A program made the position numbers and the translations under genes. DNA of 64,000 bases, taken from positions 372,001 to 436,000 of the forward strand of contig JAXLYE010000001.1 of NCBI GenBank assembly GCA_046351595.1, given 5' to 3'. This DNA is from JAXLYE01 sp046351595 (GTDB lineage: Bacteria > Myxococcota_A > Polyangia > Palsa-1104 > JAEUJZ01). The notes under the pieces were generated by a model, which saw nothing but the letters and a program-made list of their open reading frames with translations, searched no databases and had not been told where the DNA came from. This document shows, one piece after another, positions 38,733 through 49,742 of this stretch; position 1 is the stretch's first letter; the number at the start of each line of letters is the position of its first letter.

Positions 38733-39476
38733 CTACCCCTTGAGCTGGTTGGCGACGGCCTGCGCCTTGGCCTGGGCCGCGGCCTCGTCCCCGAGGTAGC
38801 GACGGTGCAGCGGCTTGAGGTCGGCGTCGAGCTCGTAGAGCAGCGGCACCCCCGTCGGGATGTTGAGCTCGACGATGTCCTGATCCGAGATGCCGTCCAG
38901 GTGCTTGACCAGCGCCCGCAGGCTGTTGCCGTGCGCGACGATGAGCACACGCTGCCCGGCGCGGATCGCGGGCGCGATGTGCTGCTCCCAGTACGGCAGG
39001 AAGCGCGCGACCGTGTCCTTCAGGCACTCGGTCGCCGGCAGCTCGTCCTTTCGCAGGCCGGCGTAGCGCGGGTCCCGCCCCGGCCACTGCGGGTCGTCGG
39101 GCGACAGCGGCGGCGGCGGCGTGTCGTAGCTGCGCCGCCAGATCTTCACCTGCGCCTCGCCGTGGCGGGCCGCGGTTTCGGCCTTGTTCAGGCCCTGCAG
39201 CGCGCCGTACATGCGCTCGTTGACGCGCCAGCTCTTGTGCACCGGCAGCCACATCTGCTCGAGATCCTCGAGCACGATCCACAAGGTCTTGATCGCCCGC
39301 CGCAGCACCGAGGTGTGCGCGACATCAAAGCGCAGCCCCTCGGCCGCGATCAGCCGCGCCGCGGTGTGCGCCTCTTCGACGCCCTTGTCGCTGAGCGGCA
39401 CGTCCACCCAGCCGGTAAAGCGGTTCTCCTGGTTCCACAGGCTCTCGCCGTGACGAAGAAGGACGACCTTGTGCAT
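38733..39476 (-). CDS. gpmA: 2,3-bisphosphoglycerate-dependent phosphoglycerate mutase
   Basis: 247 residues, normal for the family. It interconverts 3- and 2-phosphoglycerate through a phosphohistidine. LLRHGESLWNQENRFTGWVDVPLS carries the phospho-accepting His in RHGE; SVLRRAIKTLW, WRVNERMYGALQGLNK, and the second catalytic His in IVAHGNSLRALVKHL complete the active site. Start MHKVVLLRHG at 39476 was chosen, with GGAAGAG upstream. It follows the RNB exonuclease gene by 122 bases and precedes the RCC1 gene, on the same strand. Confidence 0.97.
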   Translation of the reverse strand: MHKVVLLRHGESLWNQENRFTGWVDVPLSDKGVEEAHTAARLIAAEGLRFDVAHTSVLRRAIKTLWIVLEDLEQMWLPVHKSWRVNERMYGALQGLNKAETAARHGEAQVKIWRRSYDTPPPPLSPDDPQWPGRDPRYAGLRKDELPATECLKDTVARFLPYWEQHIAPAIRAGQRVLIVAHGNSLRALVKHLDGISDQDIVELNIPTGVPLLYELDADLKPLHRRYLGDEAAAQAKAQAVANQLKG

Positions 39477-39598
39477 GCGATCTCTTCCCGTAAAAAGCGG
39501 CACCCGCCGCCGCCGAGATCGTGCCCCGCCCCCCAGCCCCCGTCAACGCACCAAAACCGGGTCAGGCGGCCGACCGCCCCCAGGCACCAGAGTCCCCG

Positions 39599-41449
39599 TC
39601 ACGGCGCCTTCCCGCGATACTCCAGGTGCGCCGTGAGCTCGTACTCATCGATGCCAGTAACCTCGACGAGGATCTGGCTCCCCGCCGACAGCTCCGGCAG
39701 AGCAGGAATCCGTCCCCACACCGGACAGGCGTTGAGCCGGACCAGGCTGTCCCGCTCCTTGATCACCGTCGCCGCGGTCGTCCGGATCCCCTCCTGCAGC
39801 AGGAAGCGCAGGCTGTAGCACCGCTCCATCGCGCGCTGGAACTCGTCGTACGCCGAGTACGTCGTCTCGAAGTCGCGCATCACCTGCAAGAGCTCGCCCT
39901 CCTCGGAGAACGGGCTCGGCTCGCCGTACAGCTCGGCGATCAGCAGCCACTGGTTCACCAGGTCGCAGTAGCGCCGCAGCGGCGAGCTTGACCACAGGTA
40001 CTGCGCCACGCCCAGCCCGAGGTGCGGCGCCGGGTACAGGCTCAGGCGCACCTTGCCGCTGTCCTGGACGCGGTACAGCGCGCGCACGTCGCGGTCGCCG
40101 AGCTTCTTCCCCCAGGCGACGTTGGCGTGGATCATGAGCTCGGCGACCAGCTTGTCGGCGGGCGCGCCGCGCGGCCGCGGCGTGATGTGGATGCGGTCGC
40201 CCACGACGGAGAAGCTGAAGTCGAGCTGGGCCTGCTCGGGCTTGCCGCGCTGCGCCTGCAGCCGCGCCGCGAGCTCGGACAGAACCTTGAGCTCGGAGCC
40301 ATAGGGGAACTCGAGCGCGGCCCCGCCCTGCGCCAGCGCCTCCTCGGTGAGCTGGCTGTCGAGGTCCTGGTGCCGCAGGTTCTTGCGGATGCGCACCCGC
40401 TCGAGCCGCGTGTCCTCGGTCAGCACGCGGTAGCTGCCGTCGCCGGCCACGGTCAGGTACAGCGACATCGCCGGCCGCGCCAGCCCCTCGTCGAGGCTGA
40501 AGCGCTTGACCACGGCCGGCGGCAGCATCGTGATCTTGTCGCCCGGCATGTACACCGTCGACAGCCGCTGCCGCGCCACACCATCGAGCGGGCTGCCCGG
40601 AAGGAACCCCAGCGCCGGCGCCGCGATGTGCACGCCGATGCGGTAGCTGCCGTCGGGGAGGCGCGCCACCGAGAAGCCGTCGTCGATCTCGGTGGTGCTG
40701 GCGTCGTCGATCGAGAACACGTCGGCGTCGCACAGCGGCAGGTCGCCCGGCTCGTCGGGGTGCGGCAGGCTCGCGGGGAACTCGACGCCCTTGGGGAAGA
40801 AGTCGATCAGGAAGCGGCCCAGGTGGTAGTCGGGCGCGTTCTTCACCGCGCCCGCGCGCTCCAGCACCCGCACCGCCGGCACCCGCAGGACCTGCCCGGC
40901 CTCGATGATGGCCTTGGTCTCGATCCAGCTCGGGTCCGGCTTGTACAGGATCTGCGGCATGCGCGCCGCCACTTCCCGCGGCAGCTCGCCGGCGACGAGG
41001 CGCTGCGCCAGCTCGCTCTGCCGCTCGGCGCGCTTCTGCTGCCGCTCGGCCGCCAGCTGCGCGTTCTTCAGCTGCTCCGGTGTCGCGGCCTTGAAGCGGC
41101 CCGGCCCTTTCTTGAAGAAGTGCAGCGGCGAGTGCCACAGCGCCCACAGCACGGCCGCGGACTCGACCGGGGTCGGATCGTGGCCGAAGTAGTCGCGCGC
41201 CAGGTCGGTGAAGCCGAGCTCCTCGGCGCCCGCGCACTCCCACAGGAACGGCACGTCGACCGCGGCGGCCTGCTTCTCCGCCTCGGCGAGCAGCTCGGCG
41301 GCGGTCGGCCGCTGGAACGACAAGAGGACCTTGTCCTGCCGGATCTTGGCGCGGCGCCCGCTCGAGGTCTCGACCTGCAGGGCGCCGGACTGCTCGGACA
41401 GGATCGCGCCGGCACGCAGCGCGCCTTCTTCGTCAAAGAGGACGTTCAC
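39599..41449 (-). CDS. RNB-domain exoribonuclease (RNase II/R family)
   Basis: 616 residues. The N-terminal 210 residues are helical, winged-helix-like; the RNB catalytic core follows with SIDDASTTEIDDGFSV (Asp ligands for Mg), YMPGDKITMLP, LAELMIHAN-type ELMIHANVAWG, and SSPLRRYCDLVNQWLL. The C-terminal S1-like beta-barrel ends at LTAHLEYRG. It degrades RNA 3' to 5' in the cytoplasm. Length and the lack of a second cold-shock domain suggest an RNase II-like (cyanobacterial/chlorobial type) enzyme more than RNase R. It begins four bases after the DUF4340 stop, as last gene of the Gld-like ABC operon. Confidence 0.9.
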   Translation of the reverse strand: MNVLFDEEGALRAGAILSEQSGALQVETSSGRRAKIRQDKVLLSFQRPTAAELLAEAEKQAAAVDVPFLWECAGAEELGFTDLARDYFGHDPTPVESAAVLWALWHSPLHFFKKGPGRFKAATPEQLKNAQLAAERQQKRAERQSELAQRLVAGELPREVAARMPQILYKPDPSWIETKAIIEAGQVLRVPAVRVLERAGAVKNAPDYHLGRFLIDFFPKGVEFPASLPHPDEPGDLPLCDADVFSIDDASTTEIDDGFSVARLPDGSYRIGVHIAAPALGFLPGSPLDGVARQRLSTVYMPGDKITMLPPAVVKRFSLDEGLARPAMSLYLTVAGDGSYRVLTEDTRLERVRIRKNLRHQDLDSQLTEEALAQGGAALEFPYGSELKVLSELAARLQAQRGKPEQAQLDFSFSVVGDRIHITPRPRGAPADKLVAELMIHANVAWGKKLGDRDVRALYRVQDSGKVRLSLYPAPHLGLGVAQYLWSSSPLRRYCDLVNQWLLIAELYGEPSPFSEEGELLQVMRDFETTYSAYDEFQRAMERCYSLRFLLQEGIRTTAATVIKERDSLVRLNACPVWGRIPALPELSAGSQILVEVTGIDEYELTAHLEYRGKAP

Positions 41450-41453
41450 GTGG

Positions 41454-42881
41454 TTATTGCCACTTCTCGGCGTCCTGGATCGCGCTCTCGGCGGTGACCC
41501 CGAGCAGCCGGACCAGGCTGACGGTGGTCTCGGTGCGGCCGTAGAACTCCGGCTGGTTGGTCTTGGGGTTCAGCTGGCGCGAGAACACCGCGTTGCCGAT
41601 CTCCTTGCGCCCGTCGTAAAAGCGCATGGTCAGGATGTCGCCGAGCGCCGGCTGGCCCGCGGCCCCCGCCGGCGCGCTCGCCTGCGGCTCCTCGCCCTGC
41701 GCGACGTAGTCCGAGATCGCGATGCGCAGCACCTTGTCCATCCAGTTCTTCATCGTGTCGTCGCGCTTGTCCGGCGTCGCCGCGTCGGTGAAGTAGTAGT
41801 TGGTCGGGTCCTGACGCTTCTGCTGCAGGAGCACGCGCTTCTTGCCGCCGACCGCGATCTCGACGCGGTCGAAGTCGCCGCGCTCGAAGCGGTGCAGGCG
41901 GCGCTCCATCAGCCGGCTCTCGGCGAACTCGAAGTCGGCGATGATGCGCTGCGACAAGAGATAGGCGCGGCCCTGCCCGTCGCGGGCGTAGGAGTCGCCG
42001 CCGCCGTAGCTGGTGCTGCCGAGCGTGAACTCGGTGGTCTGGCCCTTGGCGACGACGGTCAGCTTCTTCTTGCTCTCGGGGAAGCCGAGCTCCTTGGCCT
42101 TCTTGTCGTCGACCTGACCGAGCGCGCGGATGGCGCGCAGCGGCCCGAACGACGCAAACAGATCCATCGCCGCGTCGCTTCCGCGGAACGACTTCACCGT
42201 GATCGTCTCCTTGACGTCATGGATCGGCGGCGGCGCAGCGGCCGGGGCCGGAGCGGCGCCCGGAGCCGGAGCCGCGCCCGGAGCCGGAGCCGCGCCCGGC
42301 GGCACGCTCGCCATCGCCGCGGGCGGGTCCTTGTCGCCGGCGGCCTTGTCGCCGCCCTTGTTCTTGTTGGCCCCCGCGGGCGGCGGCGCCACAGGCACCG
42401 GGCGCAGCGCGCTCGGACCCGCCGCGGGCACGCCCCCGTGCGGGGGCATCGGCGCCCCGCCGTGCGGCGAGACCGCGCCCGGCGGCATCCCCGACGGAGC
42501 CCCCGGCATCCCGGCCGGCCCGCCCGGACCCGGCGGCATCCCGGCCGGCGCCCCCGGCATCGGCGCGCCGGGGTTGGTCACCAGCGTCTTGGTCTTCGTC
42601 GTCACCGTCACCCAGGCGTAGGGCTCGCCGTCGGCGCCGGTCCGGCGCTCGACCGCGACGGTGCGGTTCTCGTCCTGGTAGTTCAGGCGCTCGACGTCGC
42701 GCTTGCCGTAGTCCAGCACCACCGGCTGGTCTTCCTTGACCGTGGTGCGATCGCGCGTCCAGCTCAGGTACGCAGCGACGAGCGCCAGCCCGGCGAGCAC
42801 CGCGTGGATCGTTACCGAGGACGCGCCGCGCTGGCCGCGCGAGGCCGTGCGCCCTCCCCTCCCAGACATCGTGCTTGTCAT
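41454..42881 (-). CDS. DUF4340-domain protein of the Gld-like ABC operon
   Basis: 475 residues. One N-terminal membrane segment (HAVLAGLALVAAYLSWTRD), then a DUF4340-like part interrupted by a 120-residue Pro/Gly/Met/Ala-rich insertion (MPGAPAGMPPGPGGPAGMPG region). The second part (ITVKSFRGSDAAMDLFASFGPLRAIRALG, FAESRLMERRLHRFERGDFDRVEIA) is typical of the family that follows GldG in many genomes. It is likely periplasmic, anchored. The start overlaps the gldG stop by four bases. Its role in the transporter is not established. Confidence 0.85.
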   Translation of the reverse strand: MTSTMSGRGGRTASRGQRGASSVTIHAVLAGLALVAAYLSWTRDRTTVKEDQPVVLDYGKRDVERLNYQDENRTVAVERRTGADGEPYAWVTVTTKTKTLVTNPGAPMPGAPAGMPPGPGGPAGMPGAPSGMPPGAVSPHGGAPMPPHGGVPAAGPSALRPVPVAPPPAGANKNKGGDKAAGDKDPPAAMASVPPGAAPAPGAAPAPGAAPAPAAAPPPIHDVKETITVKSFRGSDAAMDLFASFGPLRAIRALGQVDDKKAKELGFPESKKKLTVVAKGQTTEFTLGSTSYGGGDSYARDGQGRAYLLSQRIIADFEFAESRLMERRLHRFERGDFDRVEIAVGGKKRVLLQQKRQDPTNYYFTDAATPDKRDDTMKNWMDKVLRIAISDYVAQGEEPQASAPAGAAGQPALGDILTMRFYDGRKEIGNAVFSRQLNPKTNQPEFYGRTETTVSLVRLLGVTAESAIQDAEKWQ

Positions 42882-44860
42882 GACACCCTCCGACGGCGCA
42901 CCGCGCGGACGTAGAGCAGCCCGATGGTCAGCACCAGCGCGGGCGCGGCAAGTATCGTGGACCAGAACCAGAGCTTGTCCTGCTCCTTGGTGTGGACGAT
43001 CGGCACGTCCTGCTCCTGCGCGACCTCACCGACGAGCGCCTCCTCCTGGGTCAGCCACTTGACGGTGTCCTGCACCAGCGCGCCGTTGGTCCGCACCGAC
43101 AGTCCGAGATCCGACACCGCGTCGACGGAGCCGAGCACGGCCAGCCGCAGCTCGCGCTTGTTCTTGCTGTCCTTGGCTTCCTTGGCGTCCTTGGGCGGCT
43201 CGCCGACCGCCTTCTGCGCCACCACCGCGACGTCGAACACCTGCTTCTTCTCCGTCGAGTCGAACGAGAAGCTGCCGTTGGTGTCGGCGTAGGTGTCGGG
43301 CGCGGTGCGGATCGGCAGGTCAAGCTGCACGCCGGCCGGCGGCTGCCCGTCGCGCTCGAACCAGCCGGTGCGCGGCAGCACCACGCCGACGCGGCCGGCG
43401 GCGCGCGACAGCATGGTCACCGAGACGTGCGAGCTGAAGCCGGTGCCGAGCACGTTGTTCTTGTCCGCGGCTTTGCGCGTGCGCTGCGCGAACAGCTCGT
43501 CGTGCGCCAGGAGCTCGGAGTGGTACTTCACGCCCACCGACTTGAGGATCGGCCCGAGCGCGCCGTTCGCCGCCGTCGCCGTCGGGTCGAGCAGCAGGTA
43601 CACGTGCCCGCCGTCGTTGAGGTAGGCGAGCAGCGCGCTCACCTCTTCCGGCAGCGGCGCGTCCGTGGCGCCCGCGATCACGACCAGGCCCGCGTCCGCC
43701 GGCACCTTATGCCCCAGGCCGTTGGCCACCGAGAGCGTGCGCACCTCGTAGCCCAGGCTCATGAGGATCTGGCGCAGCGCGCCCACCGGCGCCCGCAGGT
43801 CCTCCTTGTTCACGTCGAACGGCGCGCCCATGTCGAAGTTGCGCTCACCGTGACCGGTCGTGAAGTAGGCGATGCGGCCCGGCCGCGTCAGCGTCAAGAG
43901 CCGCTTCTGCACCTCGGTGTCGAGCGTCGCCAGCATGCCCTGCGCCAGCTCGGTCGTCGTGCCGATGTTCAGCGTCTCGCGCTGCGACGGCGCGCCCTTG
44001 TCGTCGAGCTGCGCGATGATCACCAGGCCGTTGCCGGTCGCCGACAGCTCGCGCGCCCGCTGCGGCTCCAGCGCGTGATCCAGCACCTCGACCTGGAGCT
44101 TGCTCGACTCCTTGCCGAGCTCCTCGAAGTACGGGACCACGGTCTCGCGCACCTCGTTGGCCGACGGGTAGAAGATCGTCACGCGCAGGTTGCGCGACAG
44201 GTTCTGCACGACCTTCTTGGTGGCCTCGCTGGGGCGGCTGGTGCGGAAGCGCGAGAAGTCGACCTTCTTGTTGTTCTCGGCGCTCGTGTACTGCACCGCG
44301 GCGACGAAGATCACGACCAGCGAGATCGACAGGCCGCTCTGCGCCGAGTAGCGGATGCGCAGCGGGTCGACCTGCTCGGTGTGGCCCGAGTCGTCGGTCA
44401 TGCCGTGCAGCGCCTGCTGCACGAACGCCGCGGTCAGCGAGCCCGCGAGCACCAGCGCCGGCCACAGCACCGTGGCCAGGCCCGAGATGCGCTCGAAGCT
44501 CTTGCCCAGCGTATTGCGCAGCGGCTCGGCGATGCCGACCGACTTGGCGCTGAACAAGAGGTACAGCCCGACGCCGAGCAGCATGGCCAGGCCCGACAGC
44601 GACAGGATGCCGTAGGCCTTGCGCTCGGACGCCGACTGCGCCGCCGAGCGCCGCCCGGCGTGGCCGACCAGGCCCGCGATCAGGAGCAGCGCCGCCACAC
44701 CGTCGAGCAGCCGCTGGTGCAGCTCCTTGTTGAACATGCGCTCGGCGAGGAACAGCACGAACAGGCCGATGAACAGGAGCAGCGTCGGCCACAGCACCAG
44801 CCGCACCGCGCCGCGACCGGACCGGTTCTTGTCGTTTGTGCTCGGGACGTTTCCAGCCAT
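42878..44860 (-). CDS. GldG-type ABC transporter auxiliary protein
   Basis: About 660 residues. Five or so N-terminal membrane helices (WPTLLLFIGLFVLFLAERM, ILSLSGLAMLLGVGLYLLFS, and later LVVIFVAAVQYTS). The large soluble GldG/DUF4350-like domain follows (VRETVVPYFEELGKESSKLQVEVLD, GRIAYFTTGHGERNF, LVVIAGATDAPLPEEVSALLAYL), and a C-terminal helix with a basic end (LVLTIGLLYVRAVRRRR). GldG works with GldA and GldF in an ABC exporter needed for gliding in Bacteroidetes; homologues elsewhere are of unknown substrate. GGAG lies nine bases before ATG 44860, and it is nearly contiguous with the permease gene. Confidence 0.88.
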   Translation of the reverse strand: MAGNVPSTNDKNRSGRGAVRLVLWPTLLLFIGLFVLFLAERMFNKELHQRLLDGVAALLLIAGLVGHAGRRSAAQSASERKAYGILSLSGLAMLLGVGLYLLFSAKSVGIAEPLRNTLGKSFERISGLATVLWPALVLAGSLTAAFVQQALHGMTDDSGHTEQVDPLRIRYSAQSGLSISLVVIFVAAVQYTSAENNKKVDFSRFRTSRPSEATKKVVQNLSRNLRVTIFYPSANEVRETVVPYFEELGKESSKLQVEVLDHALEPQRARELSATGNGLVIIAQLDDKGAPSQRETLNIGTTTELAQGMLATLDTEVQKRLLTLTRPGRIAYFTTGHGERNFDMGAPFDVNKEDLRAPVGALRQILMSLGYEVRTLSVANGLGHKVPADAGLVVIAGATDAPLPEEVSALLAYLNDGGHVYLLLDPTATAANGALGPILKSVGVKYHSELLAHDELFAQRTRKAADKNNVLGTGFSSHVSVTMLSRAAGRVGVVLPRTGWFERDGQPPAGVQLDLPIRTAPDTYADTNGSFSFDSTEKKQVFDVAVVAQKAVGEPPKDAKEAKDSKNKRELRLAVLGSVDAVSDLGLSVRTNGALVQDTVKWLTQEEALVGEVAQEQDVPIVHTKEQDKLWFWSTILAAPALVLTIGLLYVRAVRRRRVS

Positions 44861-44862
44861 GG

Positions 44863-45594
44863 CTAGCTGCTCCACCGTCGCGACTCAAGCACCCGCGTGG
44901 TCGCGAACAAGAAGAAGTAGGTCATCGTGACGTAGTAGGCGACGTCCTGGGTGTTGACGGTCCCGCGCATGAACGACGGGAAGTGCTTGTTCCACAGCGC
45001 CAGCCACGAGAACAGCTGATCGAAGGGGCGGTCAGAGATCTCGGCCAGCTTCCACAAAAGGAGCAGGCCCAGCGAGATCGCGGCGCCGATGACCACGGCC
45101 ACCAGCTGGCTGCGCGTCAGCGCCGAGGCGAACATGCCGATCGCCAGGCCCAGGGAGCCCATGCACAGCACGCCGAGGTAGCCGACGATCAGGTGCGCCT
45201 TGGTGACCTTGCCGTGCACCAGGATGAGCAGCGGCATGTACAGCGTGACCACGGTGATGCCGGTGAGGAACACCAGCGCGGCCAGGAACTTGCCGAGCAC
45301 GATCTGGTAGTCGCGGATCGGCGAGCTGAAGAGCAGGTTCAGCGTGCCGGCCTGCCGCTCCTCGGCGAGCAGGCGCATGGCCAGGAACAGGCCCGCGATC
45401 TCGGCGACGCCGCCCGAGAAGAAGAAGAACTGCGCGAGCACCTCGGCGGACTTGCGCGTCGTCTCGCTGCCGATGGCGTAGGCGTTGAACAGGAGCCCGT
45501 CGAGCAGAAGGAGGATCGCGGCGATGACCCAGCCCAGGGGCGTGCGCAGGTAGGCGGACAGCTCTCGCCGCATGAGGAGTGCAATCGGTCTCAC
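44863..45594 (-). CDS. ABC transporter permease (GldF-like, ABC-2 type)
   Basis: 243 residues with six membrane helices. RRELSAYLRTPLGWVIAAILLLLDGLLF at the N terminus and RLLAEERQAGTLNLLFSSPI (the conserved coupling region, ER-x-x-G-T-x-x-x-L) are hallmarks of this subfamily. It forms the membrane channel with the ATPase encoded just upstream (45649-46605). The start is GTG with GGAGAGG upstream. The gap to the ATPase gene is 54 bases and to gldG two bases. Confidence 0.92.
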   Translation of the reverse strand: MRPIALLMRRELSAYLRTPLGWVIAAILLLLDGLLFNAYAIGSETTRKSAEVLAQFFFFSGGVAEIAGLFLAMRLLAEERQAGTLNLLFSSPIRDYQIVLGKFLAALVFLTGITVVTLYMPLLILVHGKVTKAHLIVGYLGVLCMGSLGLAIGMFASALTRSQLVAVVIGAAISLGLLLLWKLAEISDRPFDQLFSWLALWNKHFPSFMRGTVNTQDVAYYVTMTYFFLFATTRVLESRRWSS

Positions 45595-45648
45595 GGTCTT
45601 GCCTCTCCGAAGGTTGCCGATGAAGTTTGGGACACGGCTTGATCCGAC

Positions 45649-46605
45649 TCAGTTGCGCGGACTGGCGTGAACCAGTCGCTGGAAGATCGACTCCAGCTCG
45701 ACGGACTGCTTGTCGAGGCGGAGCAGGCCGAGGCCCGACTCGACCACGGCGCGCGCCACCTGCGCCCGCCGGTCGTCCGAGACGTCGACGGTGAGGTGCG
45801 CGACCTCGCCCTCGATGCGGGCCACCTTGGCCGAGACCACGCCCGGCACCTTGCCGATGGCCGCGCGCGCGCGCTCGCCGGCGGCCGTGGCCCCACCCTC
45901 GCCGCTGATCTCGAGGACCAGCGTCAGGCCGGCGGTGGCCGCACCCTGCGAGATGCTCTCCTCGGTGCCGTCGGCGACGAGGCGGCCGTCGTGGATGACC
46001 AGCAGGCGGTCGCAGGTCTGGCTGATCTCGGACAGGATGTGGCTCGACAAAAGCACCGTGTGCTCGCCGCCCAGCCGCTTGATCAGCTGCCGCATCTCGA
46101 CGATCTGCACCGGGTCCAGGCCGCCGGTCGGCTCGTCGAGGATCAGGAGCGACGGCTTGTGCACGATGGCCTGCGCCAGCCCGACGCGCTGCTTGTAGCC
46201 GTGCGACAGCGTGCCGATGATCTGGCCGCGCACCTCGCCCAGGCTGCAGGTGCCGATCGCCTCGTCGACGAGGCGCTTGGACTTGCCGCCGGGCACGCCC
46301 TTGAGCTCGGCGACGAAGCGCAGGTAGTCGCTGACGCTCATCTCGTCGTACAAAGGCGGCGTGTCAGCGAGGAATCCCAGGCGCTTGCGGATCTCGTAGG
46401 CGTCGGCCTCGGTGTCCAGGCCGTCGATGCGCACCCGGCCCGAGGACGGCAGGATCAGCGATGCCAGGATCCGCAGCGTCGTGGTCTTGCCGGCGCCGTT
46501 GAGGCCGAGGAAGCCGACGACCTCGCCCTTCTCGATGCGGAAGGTCAGATCGCTGATGGCGCGCTTGCCTCCGTAGTACTTGGTCAGGTCCTCTACTTCG
46601 ATCAT
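45649..46605 (-). CDS. ABC transporter ATP-binding protein (GldA-like)
   Basis: 318 residues. Walker A GLNGAGKTTT, Q-loop in FLADTPPLYDEMSV, signature LSHGYKQRVG, Walker B LLILDEPTGGLD, and H-loop in LLSSHILSEI are all intact. It energises the GldF-like permease. The C-terminal 90 residues form the regulatory region usual in this clade. First gene of a five-gene operon (ATPase, permease, GldG, DUF4340, RNB exonuclease). GGAGAG precedes the start. Confidence 0.95.
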   Translation of the reverse strand: MIEVEDLTKYYGGKRAISDLTFRIEKGEVVGFLGLNGAGKTTTLRILASLILPSSGRVRIDGLDTEADAYEIRKRLGFLADTPPLYDEMSVSDYLRFVAELKGVPGGKSKRLVDEAIGTCSLGEVRGQIIGTLSHGYKQRVGLAQAIVHKPSLLILDEPTGGLDPVQIVEMRQLIKRLGGEHTVLLSSHILSEISQTCDRLLVIHDGRLVADGTEESISQGAATAGLTLVLEISGEGGATAAGERARAAIGKVPGVVSAKVARIEGEVAHLTVDVSDDRRAQVARAVVESGLGLLRLDKQSVELESIFQRLVHASPRN

Positions 46606-46965
46606 CGATCGTCTCTCCGAGAGTGATCACTCGACATCTTTGGGGTCGTTTGGATCGTTCTGGATCTGTGGGGTCATGGCCAAACCGGGGCGGGCCCGCG
46701 TCAGACGAGGCCGCGACGCGTCACGGGCTGCCTCTTTGTGCGGCGCAACATATTCAGGCTGCGATGGGATCGCAACAGGCAAAGGCAGCGGGCCCGCCGG
46801 TCTCGTGCCGCCGCGGACCCAAACCCGCAGGCGCGACCGTGCGCGCAGCACCTTGCCAGGGACCGCGGCGGTGCGAGGGAGCTCGGGGGATTGTGATCAA
46901 GTAAGCCGGCGGGTCACGCCGGGGGTAGGCCGGCGGGTCACACCGGGCCGGGCGTCGAGACGCCG
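46606..46965. other. intergenic region between the ABC operon and clpX
   Basis: 360 bases, no convincing gene. A 19-base GC-rich element occurs twice in direct order at 46905-46923 and 46929-46947 (one mismatch), each containing CCGGCG/CGCCGG-type dyads, just after the clpX 3' end. A small hairpin GGCGTC-GA-GACGCC lies at about 46951-46964. These may end clpX transcription. Confidence 0.5.
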
Positions 46966-48318
<1,353 letters not shown>

Positions 48319-48372
48319 AACAACGACCCCCTTCAGGCAGCTCCGCGCGCAGGTTCAGGGACCAAGAGCGGA

Positions 48373-48446
48373 GGCGGATGGGCCCTCTCTCGGCGAGGAC
48401 TGTTCGAGCGAAGCGAGTTCCGCAGCCGGGAGAGGGCCCGTCCGCC
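48373..48446. repeat. large palindrome A in clpP-clpX spacer
   Basis: A 21-bp stem (48373-48393 with 48426-48446, two mispairs as DNA that are G-U in RNA) encloses a loop holding a 30-base core at 48394-48423. The same core occurs inverted in palindrome B. Confidence 0.8.
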
Positions 48447-48512
48447 GCAGCGGCGCCCCTCTCCCGACGCGATGTTTCCAGGGTACACAGCTTCATGGCA
48501 ATTGAGCGTCCC

Positions 48513-48596
48513 GCTGCGCCGGGCAGGTCGGCCGGCTCCTGCGGAACTCGCTGCGCTCGAACAGTCCTCGGACCCGACCGACCTGCCCGGCGCAGC
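48513..48596. repeat. large palindrome B in clpP-clpX spacer
   Basis: A perfect 19-bp stem (48513-48531 with 48578-48596) encloses a loop with the 30-base core at 48541-48570, in opposite orientation to that of palindrome A (29 of 30 identical). The stems of A and B are unrelated in sequence; only the loop core is shared. Confidence 0.85.
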
Positions 48597-48610
48597 TCTC
48601 ATACCCTCTT

Positions 48611-49279
<669 letters not shown>

Positions 49280-49742
49280 GGGCGCGTTCCTTTTCTCCTT
49301 GGGTTCTGTCGCGGGCCTGCGGTCGACGAGCCGTGCCCGGTCAGCGCACCGCGGCTCGGGCCGCGAGAGCGGCGTCAAGCACGGTGGCCTTCATCCATCC
49401 TGGGGACGCGGACCTTAAGGGGGCTTACCCGGCGCACAGATTCCTAATACCAGACCACCGCGCCTAGCGTCCGTCAAGAGGGCAGCCGCTCCTTGCTGCA
49501 TCCAGCGACGACAGCTAAGGCCGCGAAGGCGCACGGGAATCCGCCGCCCCGGCCGCGCTTTCGGGCCGGGGCCGCCGCGCGGGCCGCACATCAAGGTCGT
49601 CGGATGGCTTTTTGCGGGAATAAACCGACAGGCAGCAGGACCGCCGAACAGAGAGGCGGCGCGGCCGGGCGGCAGGGAGGAGGCCGTCGCCCAGTTTTTC
49701 GGTTGGCGGCCTGGCTGGCAGCCTGGGCGGCGGCCGGGCGGC
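49280..49742. other. tig-clpP intergenic region
   Basis: 463 bases with no convincing gene. On the minus strand a TTGACG at about 49474-49479 and a TATTAG near 49446-49451 could belong to clpP promoters, but their mutual spacing (about 22) is too long for one sigma70 promoter. No perfect heat-shock promoter was recognised. Confidence 0.4.

Noticed and set aside
36817..39282. RCC1 protein extended to 821 residues by starting inside gpmA
   Set aside because: The extension overlaps gpmA in another frame with no protein-like content; a start six bases after the gpmA stop has a ribosome site.
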